DNA of 13,472 bases, from positions 1-13,472 of the forward strand of contig JAJZEG010000265.1 in assembly GCA_021828605.1 (NCBI GenBank), written 5' to 3'. The DNA comes from Pseudomonadota bacterium. GTDB lineage: Bacteria > Pseudomonadota > Alphaproteobacteria > Acetobacterales > Acetobacteraceae. Under the pieces are notes generated by a model. The model ran no database searches. It had not been told where the DNA came from and saw nothing but the letters and a program-made list of their open reading frames with translations. Below are positions 1-6,096 of the stretch, piece after piece. The translations under genes and the position numbers were made by a program. Position 1 is the stretch's first letter, and every line of letters begins with the position of its first letter.

Positions 1-264
1 GAATTTTTCGTTGGCCGCGCGGAGTGCATTATTGGTGGGATCGGCGCGGGCGGCGGCGGCTTCGATGAGATCGGCCCCGGCGCAGAAATGATCGCCTGCG
101 CCGCGTAGCACGATGATGCGATCAGCTTGGTTGTTTGCTGCATTATGCAGGGCAATGGCGAGTTGGTCGATCATTGCGTCGGTCAGCGCGTTGCGCGCGG
201 CGGGGCGGTTGAGGGTGAGGGTGAGCACGCTGTCGCTGCGGGTGATCAGAACCGGGTCGGTCAT
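1..264 (-). CDS. Enoyl-CoA hydratase/isomerase family protein, N-terminal part (AtuE-like, isohexenylglutaconyl-CoA hydratase candidate)
   Basis: Reading the minus strand from the ATG at 264 gives 88 codons with no stop before the window edge, beginning MTDPVLITRSDSVLTLTLNR. The strand VLTLTLNRPAARNAL followed by HFCAGADL is the start of the crotonase fold; the GADL glycine belongs to the oxyanion hole that holds the CoA thioester. Only about a third of a typical crotonase of about 260 residues is visible, so the catalytic glutamates cannot be checked. Its ATG overlaps the TGA of the upstream acyl-CoA dehydrogenase (ATGA), so the two are translationally coupled and co-transcribed. Being fourth in an SDR-carboxyltransferase-dehydrogenase-hydratase operon, it sits where atuE sits in Pseudomonas. 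The inferred substrate is therefore the carboxylated unsaturated CoA ester. A LiuC-type methylglutaconyl-CoA hydratase is the alternative. Family assignment is firm; substrate is inferred from context. Confidence 0.85.
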   Translation of the reverse strand, partial: MTDPVLITRSDSVLTLTLNRPAARNALTDAMIDQLAIALHNAANNQADRIIVLRGAGDHFCAGADLIEAAAARADPTNNALRAANEKF

Positions 265-1418
265 TGCGCGGCTTTGCCGGGGAGCGTGCCTTCATATTTT
301 GCGATGATGCCGAGCATGATTTCGTCAGCACCGCCGCCGATGGAGACCAGGCGACCATCGCGGTAGGCGCGCGAGATTGGGTTGTCCCAGCTATAGCCCA
401 TGCCGCCCCAATATTGCAGGCAGGAATCGGCAACTTCACGGCTGAGCCTACCACATTTCAGTTTCGCCATCGAGGCGAGACGGGTGACGTCCTGGCCACT
501 CACATAAAGCTCGACCGCGCGATAGGTGAGTGCGCGCAGGGCCTCGATTTCGGTGCGTAGTTCGGCGAGGCGGAAATGCACCACCTGGTTATCGAGAATG
601 GGTTTGCCGAAGGTTTTACGGGCGCGGGTGTAATCGATGGTTTGATCGACCAGCCGGTCCAGCATCAGCAGGGAGTTCGCGGCGGCCCAGAGACGTTCCT
701 CCTGGAATTGCAGCATTTGGAACATGAAGCCCAGACCTTCCTGGCCGATGAGATTGCGGCGCGGGATGCGAACATCATCGAAAAAGATTTGCGCGGTATC
801 CGAGGAATTCATGCCGATTTTGTGAATTTTTTGGCGGGTGATGCCGGGGGTTTTGGTGGGCACCATGATCAGGGATTTGTTTTTATGCGGCTTGTCAGCG
901 GAGGTGTTGGCGAGCAGGCAAATCCAGTCGGCTTGCAGCCCGTTAGTGATCCACATTTTCGAGCCGTTGATGATGTAATCATCGCCGTCATGGCGGGCGG
1001 TGGTTTTGATCGCCGCGACATCCGAGCCACCGCCGGGTTCACTCACGGCGACGCAGCCGACCATGTCACCGGCGATGGCCGGGGCGAGAAACTCGTGGCG
1101 CAAATCATCGGAGCCGAAACGGGCGAGAGCCGGGGTGCACATATCGGTATGCACGCCAATTGCCATTGGCACGCCGCCGCAATCGCAGGTGCCGAGGGCT
1201 TCGGCGACAATGGCGGAATAGCTGAAATCGAGACCAAGACCGCCAAAGGCTTCGGGATATTTGACGCCGAGCAGACCGAGATTGCCCATTTTTTTGAATA
1301 ATTCATGGGCGGGAAACGCGTCGGCCTTTTCCCATTCGGTGATATGCGGGTTGATTTCGGCGGCGACGAATTTCAAAACAGTGTCGCGCAGAGCGAGATG
1401 TTCGGTGGTGAGGTTCAT
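261..1418 (-). CDS. atuD: Acyl-CoA dehydrogenase, AtuD-like (citronellyl-CoA dehydrogenase candidate)
   Basis: A complete 385-residue acyl-CoA dehydrogenase, a soluble FAD flavoenzyme that makes the 2,3-double bond of an acyl-CoA and passes electrons to ETF. Visible landmarks are the flavin/substrate segment VAVSEPGGGSDV (about 123-134), KMWITNG (154-160), RKTFGKPI (267-274) and the C-terminal QYWGGMGY (335-342). The medium-chain-type catalytic glutamate near the C-terminus is replaced by glycine (about G362 in IGGGADEI). A glutamate sits instead at E241 (EERL, with E240 beside it), the place used by isovaleryl-CoA and long-chain acyl-CoA dehydrogenases; that is normal for enzymes of branched substrates. 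It starts 8 bases after the carboxyltransferase stop, with AGGA upstream, and overlaps the next gene by 4 bases. Length and operon position match AtuD of Pseudomonas; isovaleryl-CoA dehydrogenase (LiuA) is the main alternative. Confidence 0.8.
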   Translation of the reverse strand: MNLTTEHLALRDTVLKFVAAEINPHITEWEKADAFPAHELFKKMGNLGLLGVKYPEAFGGLGLDFSYSAIVAEALGTCDCGGVPMAIGVHTDMCTPALARFGSDDLRHEFLAPAIAGDMVGCVAVSEPGGGSDVAAIKTTARHDGDDYIINGSKMWITNGLQADWICLLANTSADKPHKNKSLIMVPTKTPGITRQKIHKIGMNSSDTAQIFFDDVRIPRRNLIGQEGLGFMFQMLQFQEERLWAAANSLLMLDRLVDQTIDYTRARKTFGKPILDNQVVHFRLAELRTEIEALRALTYRAVELYVSGQDVTRLASMAKLKCGRLSREVADSCLQYWGGMGYSWDNPISRAYRDGRLVSIGGGADEIMLGIIAKYEGTLPGKAAQ

Positions 1419-1426
1419 GAGTGTTC

Positions 1427-3034
1427 CTAGAAGCGTTGGACGCCAAAATGGTTGGGATGCAGGGTGCGCGCTGCGGCTTCGCTGATGGTGGCGAGGCAGA
1501 AAGCGAGAATGGCGCGGGTGTCACGCGGGTCGATAATGCCATCGTCCCAGAGGCGGGCGGTGCCGAACAGGACATTCGCTTCCGCATCGAGCTTGTTTTG
1601 CAAATTATCAGACATTTGCTGCATCGCGGCCTCGTTGACCGTTTGGCCTGCGCGTTCGAACTTGGCGCGGCTGATAATATTCATCACGGTGGCGGCTTGG
1701 GCGCCGCCCATAACGGCGGTGCGCGCGGTGGGCCAGGAGAAAATGAAATGCGGATCAAAGCCGCGACCGCACATGCCGTAATTGCCTGCGCCGAACGAGC
1801 CGCCAATGACGATGGTGAGTTTGGGGACGCGCGCGTTGGCGACGGCCTGGATCATTTTCGAGCCGTGCTTGATTGCGCCTGCATGTTCGGCGACGCTGCC
1901 GACCATGTAGCCGGTGGTGTTTTGGATAAATAACAAAGGCAGACCCGCTTGATCGCAGGATTGGATGAATTGCGCGGCTTTCATCGAGCCTTGCGGTTGG
2001 ATCGGCGCGTTATTGGCGATGATGCCGATGGGATGGCCGTTAATGCGGGCATGGCCGCATACGGTATCGGCGCCGAAATTTTCCTTATATTCGAGGAAAT
2101 CGGCGTCATCGATCAGATGGGCGATGATTGCGCGGCCATCGCAGGGCGTGCGCTCATCGGCGGGGATGATGCCGAGCAGATGCGCGGGATCGAGGGCGCT
2201 GGGGCGGATCGGCGTGGCGTTGGCGGGTTGCAGGCCGAGTTTGCTGATCAGGTCGCGCACCAGATCGAGCGCGGCGCGGTCATCATCGGCGATATATTCG
2301 CCGAGCCCGGTGATGGTGGCGTGCAGGGTGGCGCCGCCGAGACTTTCCTCGTCGATTTTCTCGCCGATGGCGGCTTCGACCAGAGGCGGGCCGGCGAGAA
2401 AGATTTTTGAGCGGTCGCGCACCAGCACGACATAATCAGACAGGCCGGGCAGATAGGCGCCGCCCGCCGTGGCGGAGCCATGCACCACGGCGATTTGCGG
2501 AATGCCCATGGCGGATAATCGGGCCTGGTTGGCAAAGCTGCGCCCGCCTTCGACGAATAATTCGCTTTGATAGAGCAGGTTGGCGCCACCACTTTCGACC
2601 AGATAAATGATGGGTAGTTTGTTGAGGCGGGCGATTTCCTGGGCGCGCAGGGTTTTGCGCAGGCCCATCGGCGCGACGGTGCCGCCTTTGATCGCGCTGT
2701 CATTGGCGATGACCATCACCCGCACGCCGCTGACGAAGCCGATGCCCGCGATGCCGCCGCCACCGCTGATGCTGCGTTTGCCATCATCATCATGCATGCC
2801 CAAACCGGCGAGGCTGGAGAGTTCGATGAAGGCGGCACCACGATCGAGCAGATGAGCGAGGCGTTGACGCGGGGTCAGTTGGCCGCGCTTGGCGAATTTC
2901 GGACGCGCGGCGACATCCTGCGCGATAATGGCGGCTTCGAGCGCGCGGAAGGTTGTGATTTTTTCGCTCATTGCCGCTTTATTGGCGGCGAATTGCGGGG
3001 TGTTAGTATTGATGGGCGGGCGCAGAGGCGGCAT
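1427..3034 (-). CDS. atuC: Acyl-CoA carboxylase beta (carboxyltransferase) subunit, geranyl-CoA carboxylase type
   Basis: A 535-residue biotin-dependent carboxyltransferase subunit, usual length for MCC/GCC beta chains, with two crotonase-like halves. The N-half has KGGT (117-120), TAGGAYLPGLSD (189-200) and FLAGPPLVEAA (212-222). The C-half has the NTTGYMVG segment (about 372-379) and IGGSFGAGNYGMCG (about 410-423), the biotin/acyl-CoA oxyanion elements. It moves CO2 from carboxybiotin on the partner alpha subunit to the gamma carbon of an alpha,beta-unsaturated acyl-CoA. In 3-methylcrotonyl enzymes a phenylalanine precedes the GR of the loop near residue 163; here the loop reads EGGRSF, putting a glycine there, as reported for geranyl-CoA carboxylase. 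Its ATG shares one base with the SDR stop (TAATG), so the pair is tightly coupled. The alpha subunit is not in view. The carboxyltransferase call is near certain; geranyl specificity is probable. Confidence 0.85.
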   Translation of the reverse strand: MPPLRPPINTNTPQFAANKAAMSEKITTFRALEAAIIAQDVAARPKFAKRGQLTPRQRLAHLLDRGAAFIELSSLAGLGMHDDDGKRSISGGGGIAGIGFVSGVRVMVIANDSAIKGGTVAPMGLRKTLRAQEIARLNKLPIIYLVESGGANLLYQSELFVEGGRSFANQARLSAMGIPQIAVVHGSATAGGAYLPGLSDYVVLVRDRSKIFLAGPPLVEAAIGEKIDEESLGGATLHATITGLGEYIADDDRAALDLVRDLISKLGLQPANATPIRPSALDPAHLLGIIPADERTPCDGRAIIAHLIDDADFLEYKENFGADTVCGHARINGHPIGIIANNAPIQPQGSMKAAQFIQSCDQAGLPLLFIQNTTGYMVGSVAEHAGAIKHGSKMIQAVANARVPKLTIVIGGSFGAGNYGMCGRGFDPHFIFSWPTARTAVMGGAQAATVMNIISRAKFERAGQTVNEAAMQQMSDNLQNKLDAEANVLFGTARLWDDGIIDPRDTRAILAFCLATISEAAARTLHPNHFGVQRF

Positions 3035-3921
3035 TAGCCGGGCTCGCTGGTTAGCACCGCGACCGGTTGGGCGCGGTGAAAGCCATTATATGGCGCGGTG
3101 CCGCCCTCGGTTGGGAGCGGAAAAGCGCGGTGGCCGAGCGGGGCGCCGCCATCGATTTGCAAAACCGCGCCGGTGATGAAGGATGCTGCGGGCGAGAGCA
3201 GAAAGCAGATGGCGGCGCTGATTTCGGCTTCGGTGCCGAGCCGGTGCAGAGGCACGCTTTGATGGAGTTTTTTGATCATCGGCTGCATGGCAGGGCCGTA
3301 TTGATCAAGGCCGGAGGAGGCGATCCAGCCGGGGGCGATGGCATTGACCCGCACGCCGGATGCGGCCCACTCGAAGGCGGCGGTTTTGGTGAGATTGACC
3401 ATGCCCGCGCGCGCGGCACCCGAATGGCCCATGCCGGGCATGCCGTTCCACATATCGGCGACGATGTTCACGATGGCCCCGCCCTGCTGTTTCATGCTGG
3501 CATTGTAACAGACTTTGGCGAGCAGGAAGCCGCCGGTCAGGTTGGTGGCGACCACTGCCTCGAAGCCGTTTTTGGAAATATTGGCCAGCGGCGCAGGAAA
3601 TTGGCCGCCCGCATTATTGACCAGACCGGTGATGCGGCCATGGCGGGTGCAGAGATCGGCGATGGCGGCTTCAATCGTTGGTTCATCGCGAATATCGAGA
3701 TTGATCGCTTCGCCGCTGCCGCCATCGGCGGTGAGTTCGGCGAGCACGGCATCGAGCGGGGCGCGGCGGCGACCGATTAACACCACATGGGCGCCTAAAG
3801 CGGCTAGCTCATGGGCGGTGCAGCGACCGATGCCGGTGCCGCCACCGGTGACAATGATAACAGAGCCCGCGAAGAGTTGATCACGAAAAACGCTGTGATA
3901 ATGCGCGGATGGCTCTGACAC
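3034..3921 (-). CDS. atuB: Short-chain dehydrogenase/reductase, AtuB/PECR-like
   Basis: A 295-residue SDR starting at GTG 3921, chosen because GGAGG lies five bases upstream on the minus strand; an in-frame ATG at 4005 would run the protein through the divergent promoters. Residues 24-32 (VTGGGTGIG) form the dinucleotide-binding loop, and VNNAG (101-105) and RVNAIAPGW (191-199) are classical SDR motifs. The usual Tyr-x-x-x-Lys pair is absent: S167 and R171 occupy those places in GHSGAARAG. The same GAARAG form occurs in peroxisomal trans-2-enoyl-CoA reductase (PECR) relatives, so this looks like a subfamily trait rather than decay. A C-terminal tail beyond the usual roughly 250 residues is present. 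As first gene of the atuBCDE-like operon it probably oxidises or reduces a terpenoid acyl-CoA intermediate; the exact step of AtuB is not settled as far as I know. Confidence 0.82.
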   Translation of the reverse strand: MSEPSAHYHSVFRDQLFAGSVIIVTGGGTGIGRCTAHELAALGAHVVLIGRRRAPLDAVLAELTADGGSGEAINLDIRDEPTIEAAIADLCTRHGRITGLVNNAGGQFPAPLANISKNGFEAVVATNLTGGFLLAKVCYNASMKQQGGAIVNIVADMWNGMPGMGHSGAARAGMVNLTKTAAFEWAASGVRVNAIAPGWIASSGLDQYGPAMQPMIKKLHQSVPLHRLGTEAEISAAICFLLSPAASFITGAVLQIDGGAPLGHRAFPLPTEGGTAPYNGFHRAQPVAVLTSEPG

Positions 3922-3926
3922 ATAAT

Positions 3927-3931
3927 CCTCC
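3927..3931 (-). promoter_or_regulatory. Strong Shine-Dalgarno that fixes the SDR start at GTG
   Basis: On the minus strand the sequence is GGAGG, then five bases (attat), then GTG. This is an optimal ribosome site for a GTG start at 3921. The only nearby ATG (beginning at 3922, one base upstream) is out of frame. Confidence 0.8.
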
Positions 3932-3976
3932 TGGCCAATATTGCTTGCATGGCTAACGTGACCGGTTATTTGACGC

Positions 3977-4005
3977 AGTATGAAGGCGATTGACGCGCAC
4001 GTCAA
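3977..4005 (-). promoter_or_regulatory. Promoter of the leftward atu-like operon
   Basis: On the minus strand TTGACG (4005-4000) is followed by a 17-base spacer and CATACT (3982-3977), a good sigma70-type pair. The start of transcription would fall near 3970, about 50 bases before the SDR GTG. The -35 box is one half of the 18-bp inverted repeat, so a protein bound there would control it directly. Predicted from sequence only. Confidence 0.55.
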
Positions 4006-4006
4006 T
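3989..4006. promoter_or_regulatory. 18-bp inverted repeat, probable operator of the MerR-family regulator
   Basis: ATTGACGCGCACGTCAAT is a perfect palindrome of 7-base arms around a 4-base centre, placed in the middle of the divergent gap. The core TTGACG-N4-CGTCAA has the dyad form and size expected of MerR-family sites. It resembles, from memory, motifs predicted for the LiuR branch that controls branched-chain acyl-CoA genes. A MerR-family gene lies one gene to the right. Both predicted -35 boxes are embedded in it. A further TTGACG half-site lies at 3970-3975, exactly 20 bases from the same half in the palindrome. Confidence 0.65.
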
Positions 4007-4018
4007 TGGAATTATGGT
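3990..4018 (+). promoter_or_regulatory. Promoter of the rightward SCP2-merR-thiolase-fadJ-racemase run
   Basis: TTGACG (3990-3995), a 17-base spacer and TATGGT (4013-4018) form a plausible sigma70-type promoter, with transcription starting near 4025, about 22 bases before the SCP2 ATG. Its -35 box is the other half of the palindrome used by the leftward promoter. The regulator gene lies inside this transcript, which would make control autoregulatory. Predicted from sequence only. Confidence 0.5.
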
Positions 4019-4046
4019 GCGATGATTAATTCATCAGGAGTGGATC

Positions 4047-4343
4047 ATGGATTTTGCGGAATGTTCGAGCCGGATCACCGAGAAGGTTGGCACCGAAAGC
4101 GGGCTGGGCGCCAAGCTTAAATTTGATTGTGGCAGCGATGGGCAGATTTTTGTGGATGGCACCGCGACGCCCAACACGGTGACCCATAGTGACGCGCCCG
4201 CCGATTGCACCATCAAGATCGCGCTGGCGGATTTATCGGCTTTGCTTGACAGCACGCTCGATCCGATGACTGGTTTTATGACCGGGCGCTTCACCGTTGA
4301 GGGTGATATTGGTGTGGCGTTGAAACTGCAAAATGTTGTTTGA
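4047..4343 (+). CDS. Stand-alone SCP2 sterol-binding domain protein
   Basis: A 98-residue protein that consists of a single SCP2 (sterol carrier protein 2) domain. The C-terminal signature LDPMTGFMTGRFTVEGDIG (about 71-89), followed by VALKLQ, is typical of the family (the usual form is N/D-P-x-x-A/G-F-x-x-G-K/R-x-x-x-x-G-D). SCP2 domains bind hydrophobic ligands such as fatty acyl-CoAs and sterols in a tunnel; small bacterial versions are often found beside beta-oxidation genes. There is no signal peptide or membrane segment, so it is cytosolic. AGGAG lies six bases before the ATG. It is first in the rightward transcript and six bases upstream of the merR gene. An acyl-CoA chaperone role for long or branched intermediates is inferred from context. 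Confidence 0.85.
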   Translation: MDFAECSSRITEKVGTESGLGAKLKFDCGSDGQIFVDGTATPNTVTHSDAPADCTIKIALADLSALLDSTLDPMTGFMTGRFTVEGDIGVALKLQNVV

Positions 4344-4349
4344 GACCTA

Positions 4350-4829
4350 ATGCTCAGCGACTCTGATCAGGCGGCGAATAGTTATTTGCGCGAGCAGCGC
4401 GGGGCGTCGGGCAAAGCGGGGTCGCGGCGGGCGCCGGGTGAGGCCTTATTCGGGATTGCTGATATTGCCGCCGAGTTTGGCGTCACCACCCGCACCATCC
4501 GGTTCTATGAGCAAAAAGGCTTGATTTCGCTGCAACGGATCAATCGGGCGCGGGCGCTGACCAAGCGCGACCGGGCCCGATTGGCGTTGATTTTGCGCGC
4601 ACGGGCGATTGGCTCCTCGCTTGAGGAAATCGCGCATTATCTGGAACTCTACGGCCAGCATGGCGAAGGGCGGTCACGGCAATTACGCTATGTGATTGAT
4701 CGGACGCAGGACGCTATTGCTGATTTGGAGAGCAGGCGGGCGAAAATCGACTTGCTGCTCGCTGATTTGCGGGAAATCCATCAGACCAGTGTCGATAATT
4801 TGGCGTCGTTACCGGGCAAGTCATCATGA
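4350..4829 (+). CDS. MerR-family transcriptional regulator (LiuR-like)
   Basis: A 159-residue protein with an N-terminal extension of about 32 polar residues, then a MerR winged helix-turn-helix from about 33 to 100 (FGIADIAAEFGVTTRTIRFY, then EQKGLI), and a C-terminal coiled coil (about 108-145, rich in R, E, L) for dimerisation. There is no cysteine anywhere, so it is not a thiol- or metal-sensing MerR. It is short, like regulators of the LiuR group that govern leucine and isoprenoid-related acyl-CoA catabolism; an acyl-CoA or similar effector is plausible but unproven. The Shine-Dalgarno is weak (GAGA), consistent with translation coupled to the SCP2 gene, which ends six bases upstream. 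The palindrome at 3989-4006 is the likely target. The Pseudomonas atu cluster uses a TetR-type AtuR instead, so the regulator type differs here. Confidence 0.85.
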   Translation: MLSDSDQAANSYLREQRGASGKAGSRRAPGEALFGIADIAAEFGVTTRTIRFYEQKGLISLQRINRARALTKRDRARLALILRARAIGSSLEEIAHYLELYGQHGEGRSRQLRYVIDRTQDAIADLESRRAKIDLLLADLREIHQTSVDNLASLPGKSS

Positions 4830-4880
4830 GGTGAGTGAGCCGGAACGCGCAATAACAATGGAGCGCGCGAGGGGGATGCG

Positions 4881-6086
4881 ATGAACGAGGCGTTGATTTT
4901 TGAGGCGGTGCGCACACCGCGCGGCAAGGGCAAGGCAGATGGCAGCCTCAATGAGGTGAAGCCGGTGACGTTGCTGGCTGATTTGCTCAATGGATTACGC
5001 GATCGGCTCGATTTCGATACGGCTTTGGTTGATGATGTGGTGATGGGCTGCGTGACGCCGATTGGCGATCAAGGCTCGTGCATTGCCAAGACCGCTGCGC
5101 TGGCCGCCGGATGGGATTGGAACGCGTCGGGCGTGCAGATCAATCGGTTTTGTGCCTCCGGGCTCGATGCGGTTAATCAGGCGGCGCAGCGTGTGCGCTC
5201 GGGCTGGGAAGATTTGATTGTGGCGGGGGGTGTGGAATCAATGTCCCGCGTGCCGCTTGGCTCGGATGGCGGGGCCTGGGCGCTTGATCCGGCGACCAGC
5301 CTGGCGACGAATTTTGTGCCGCAAGGGATTGGCGCGGATTTGATCGCCACCTTGGATGGCTATCGGCGCGATGACGTTGATCAGTTTGCGCTGGTCTCGC
5401 AGCAGCGGGCGGCGGCGGCGCGTGCGGCCGGGCGGTTTGATCGCTCGGTGATCGCGGTGCGCGATGCGAATGGTCAGGTGATTTTGGCGCGCGATGAGTT
5501 TATTAAACCACAAACCACGTTAGAGGGGTTGGGCGCGCTGCCTGCGGCGTTTGAACAGGCCGGGCGGCTGGGGTTTGATCAAGTTGCGTTGCGGGTCTAT
5601 CCGCAGGTTGAGACCATTCATCATGTGCATAGTGCGGGTAATTCCTCGGGAATTGTCGATGGGGCGGCGGCGGTGCTGATCGGCTCTGAGGCGCGCGGGC
5701 GCGATTTGGGCTTAGAGCCGCGCGGGCGGGTGGTGGCGACGGCGTTAGCGGGGAGTGACCCGACGATTATGCTCACCGGGCCGGTGCCCGCGACCCGCAA
5801 AGTATTGGCGCGGGCCGGGATGAGCATAGAGCAAATTGATTTGTTTGAGGTGAATGAAGCCTTTGCCGCCGTGCCGCTGCGCTTTATGCGCGAATTGGGG
5901 GTGGCGCATGAGCAAGTGAATGTGAATGGCGGGGCGATTGCGCTCGGCCATCCGTTAGGGGCGACCGGGGCGATGCTGGTGGGCACGCTGCTCGATGAAT
6001 TGCAGCAACGCGGCCAGCGTTTTGGCTTGATTACCTTGTGCGTGGGTGGCGGCATGGGGATTGCAACGATCATTGAAGCGTTTTGA
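4881..6086 (+). CDS. Thiolase (acetyl-CoA C-acyltransferase)
   Basis: A complete 401-residue thiolase, the enzyme that cleaves 3-oxoacyl-CoA with free CoA to release acetyl-CoA at the end of each beta-oxidation turn. All expected active-site elements are present: nucleophilic C91 in [14 protein letters not shown] at 325-328, GHPLGATGA with H357, and acid/base C387 in LCVGGGMG. The ATG at 4881 has GAGGGGG ending five bases upstream; the earlier ATG at 4876 is out of frame and stops at once. It follows the merR gene after 51 bases, with no terminator or clear promoter between them, and the next gene begins within 10 bases of its stop. Thiolase plus the FadJ-like protein form a complete beta-oxidation pair, so degradation rather than polyhydroxyalkanoate-type condensation is the likely direction. 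Confidence 0.9.
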   Translation: MNEALIFEAVRTPRGKGKADGSLNEVKPVTLLADLLNGLRDRLDFDTALVDDVVMGCVTPIGDQGSCIAKTAALAAGWDWNASGVQINRFCASGLDAVNQAAQRVRSGWEDLIVAGGVESMSRVPLGSDGGAWALDPATSLATNFVPQGIGADLIATLDGYRRDDVDQFALVSQQRAAAARAAGRFDRSVIAVRDANGQVILARDEFIKPQTTLEGLGALPAAFEQAGRLGFDQVALRVYPQVETIHHVHSAGNSSGIVDGAAAVLIGSEARGRDLGLEPRGRVVATALAGSDPTIMLTGPVPATRKVLARAGMSIEQIDLFEVNEAFAAVPLRFMRELGVAHEQVNVNGGAIALGHPLGATGAMLVGTLLDELQQRGQRFGLITLCVGGGMGIATIIEAF

Positions 6087-6090
6087 GGAG
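6085..6090 (+). promoter_or_regulatory. Ribosome-binding site overlapping the thiolase stop
   Basis: GAGGAG begins inside the thiolase TGA and lies 6 bases before the ATG at 6097 (3 before the ATG at 6094). It marks 6097, or the adjacent 6094, as the start of the next gene and rules out the longer in-frame reading from 6046, which would overlap the thiolase by 41 bases. Confidence 0.7.
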
Positions 6091-6096
6091 TTGATG

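Noticed and set aside
576..1301. 241-codon plus-strand open frame opposite the acyl-CoA dehydrogenase
   Set aside because: It is the mirror of a clear dehydrogenase gene, is glycine/alanine/histidine rich with no family motif, and has no convincing ribosome site. Long antisense frames are expected at this GC content.
3067..3780. 237-codon plus-strand open frame opposite the SDR gene
   Set aside because: It lies wholly within the SDR gene, has low-complexity GG/AA composition, and shows no domain. The SDR reading has conserved motifs throughout.
1..3921. Reading the left operon as the leucine (liu) pathway
   Set aside because: Gene order differs (SDR first, carboxyltransferase before the dehydrogenase), the carboxyltransferase has glycine at the gate loop, and no HMG-CoA lyase is in view. 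It remains the main alternative because AtuC/LiuB and AtuD/LiuA are homologous.
3922..4005. Longer SDR from the ATG at 4005
   Set aside because: It would place the predicted -10 and -35 boxes and half of the palindrome inside the coding region, while GTG 3921 has a near-perfect Shine-Dalgarno.
6046..6096. Earlier in-frame start for the FadJ-like protein
   Set aside because: The extra 17 residues overlap the thiolase end and lack a ribosome site, whereas GAGGAG precisely precedes ATG 6094/6097.
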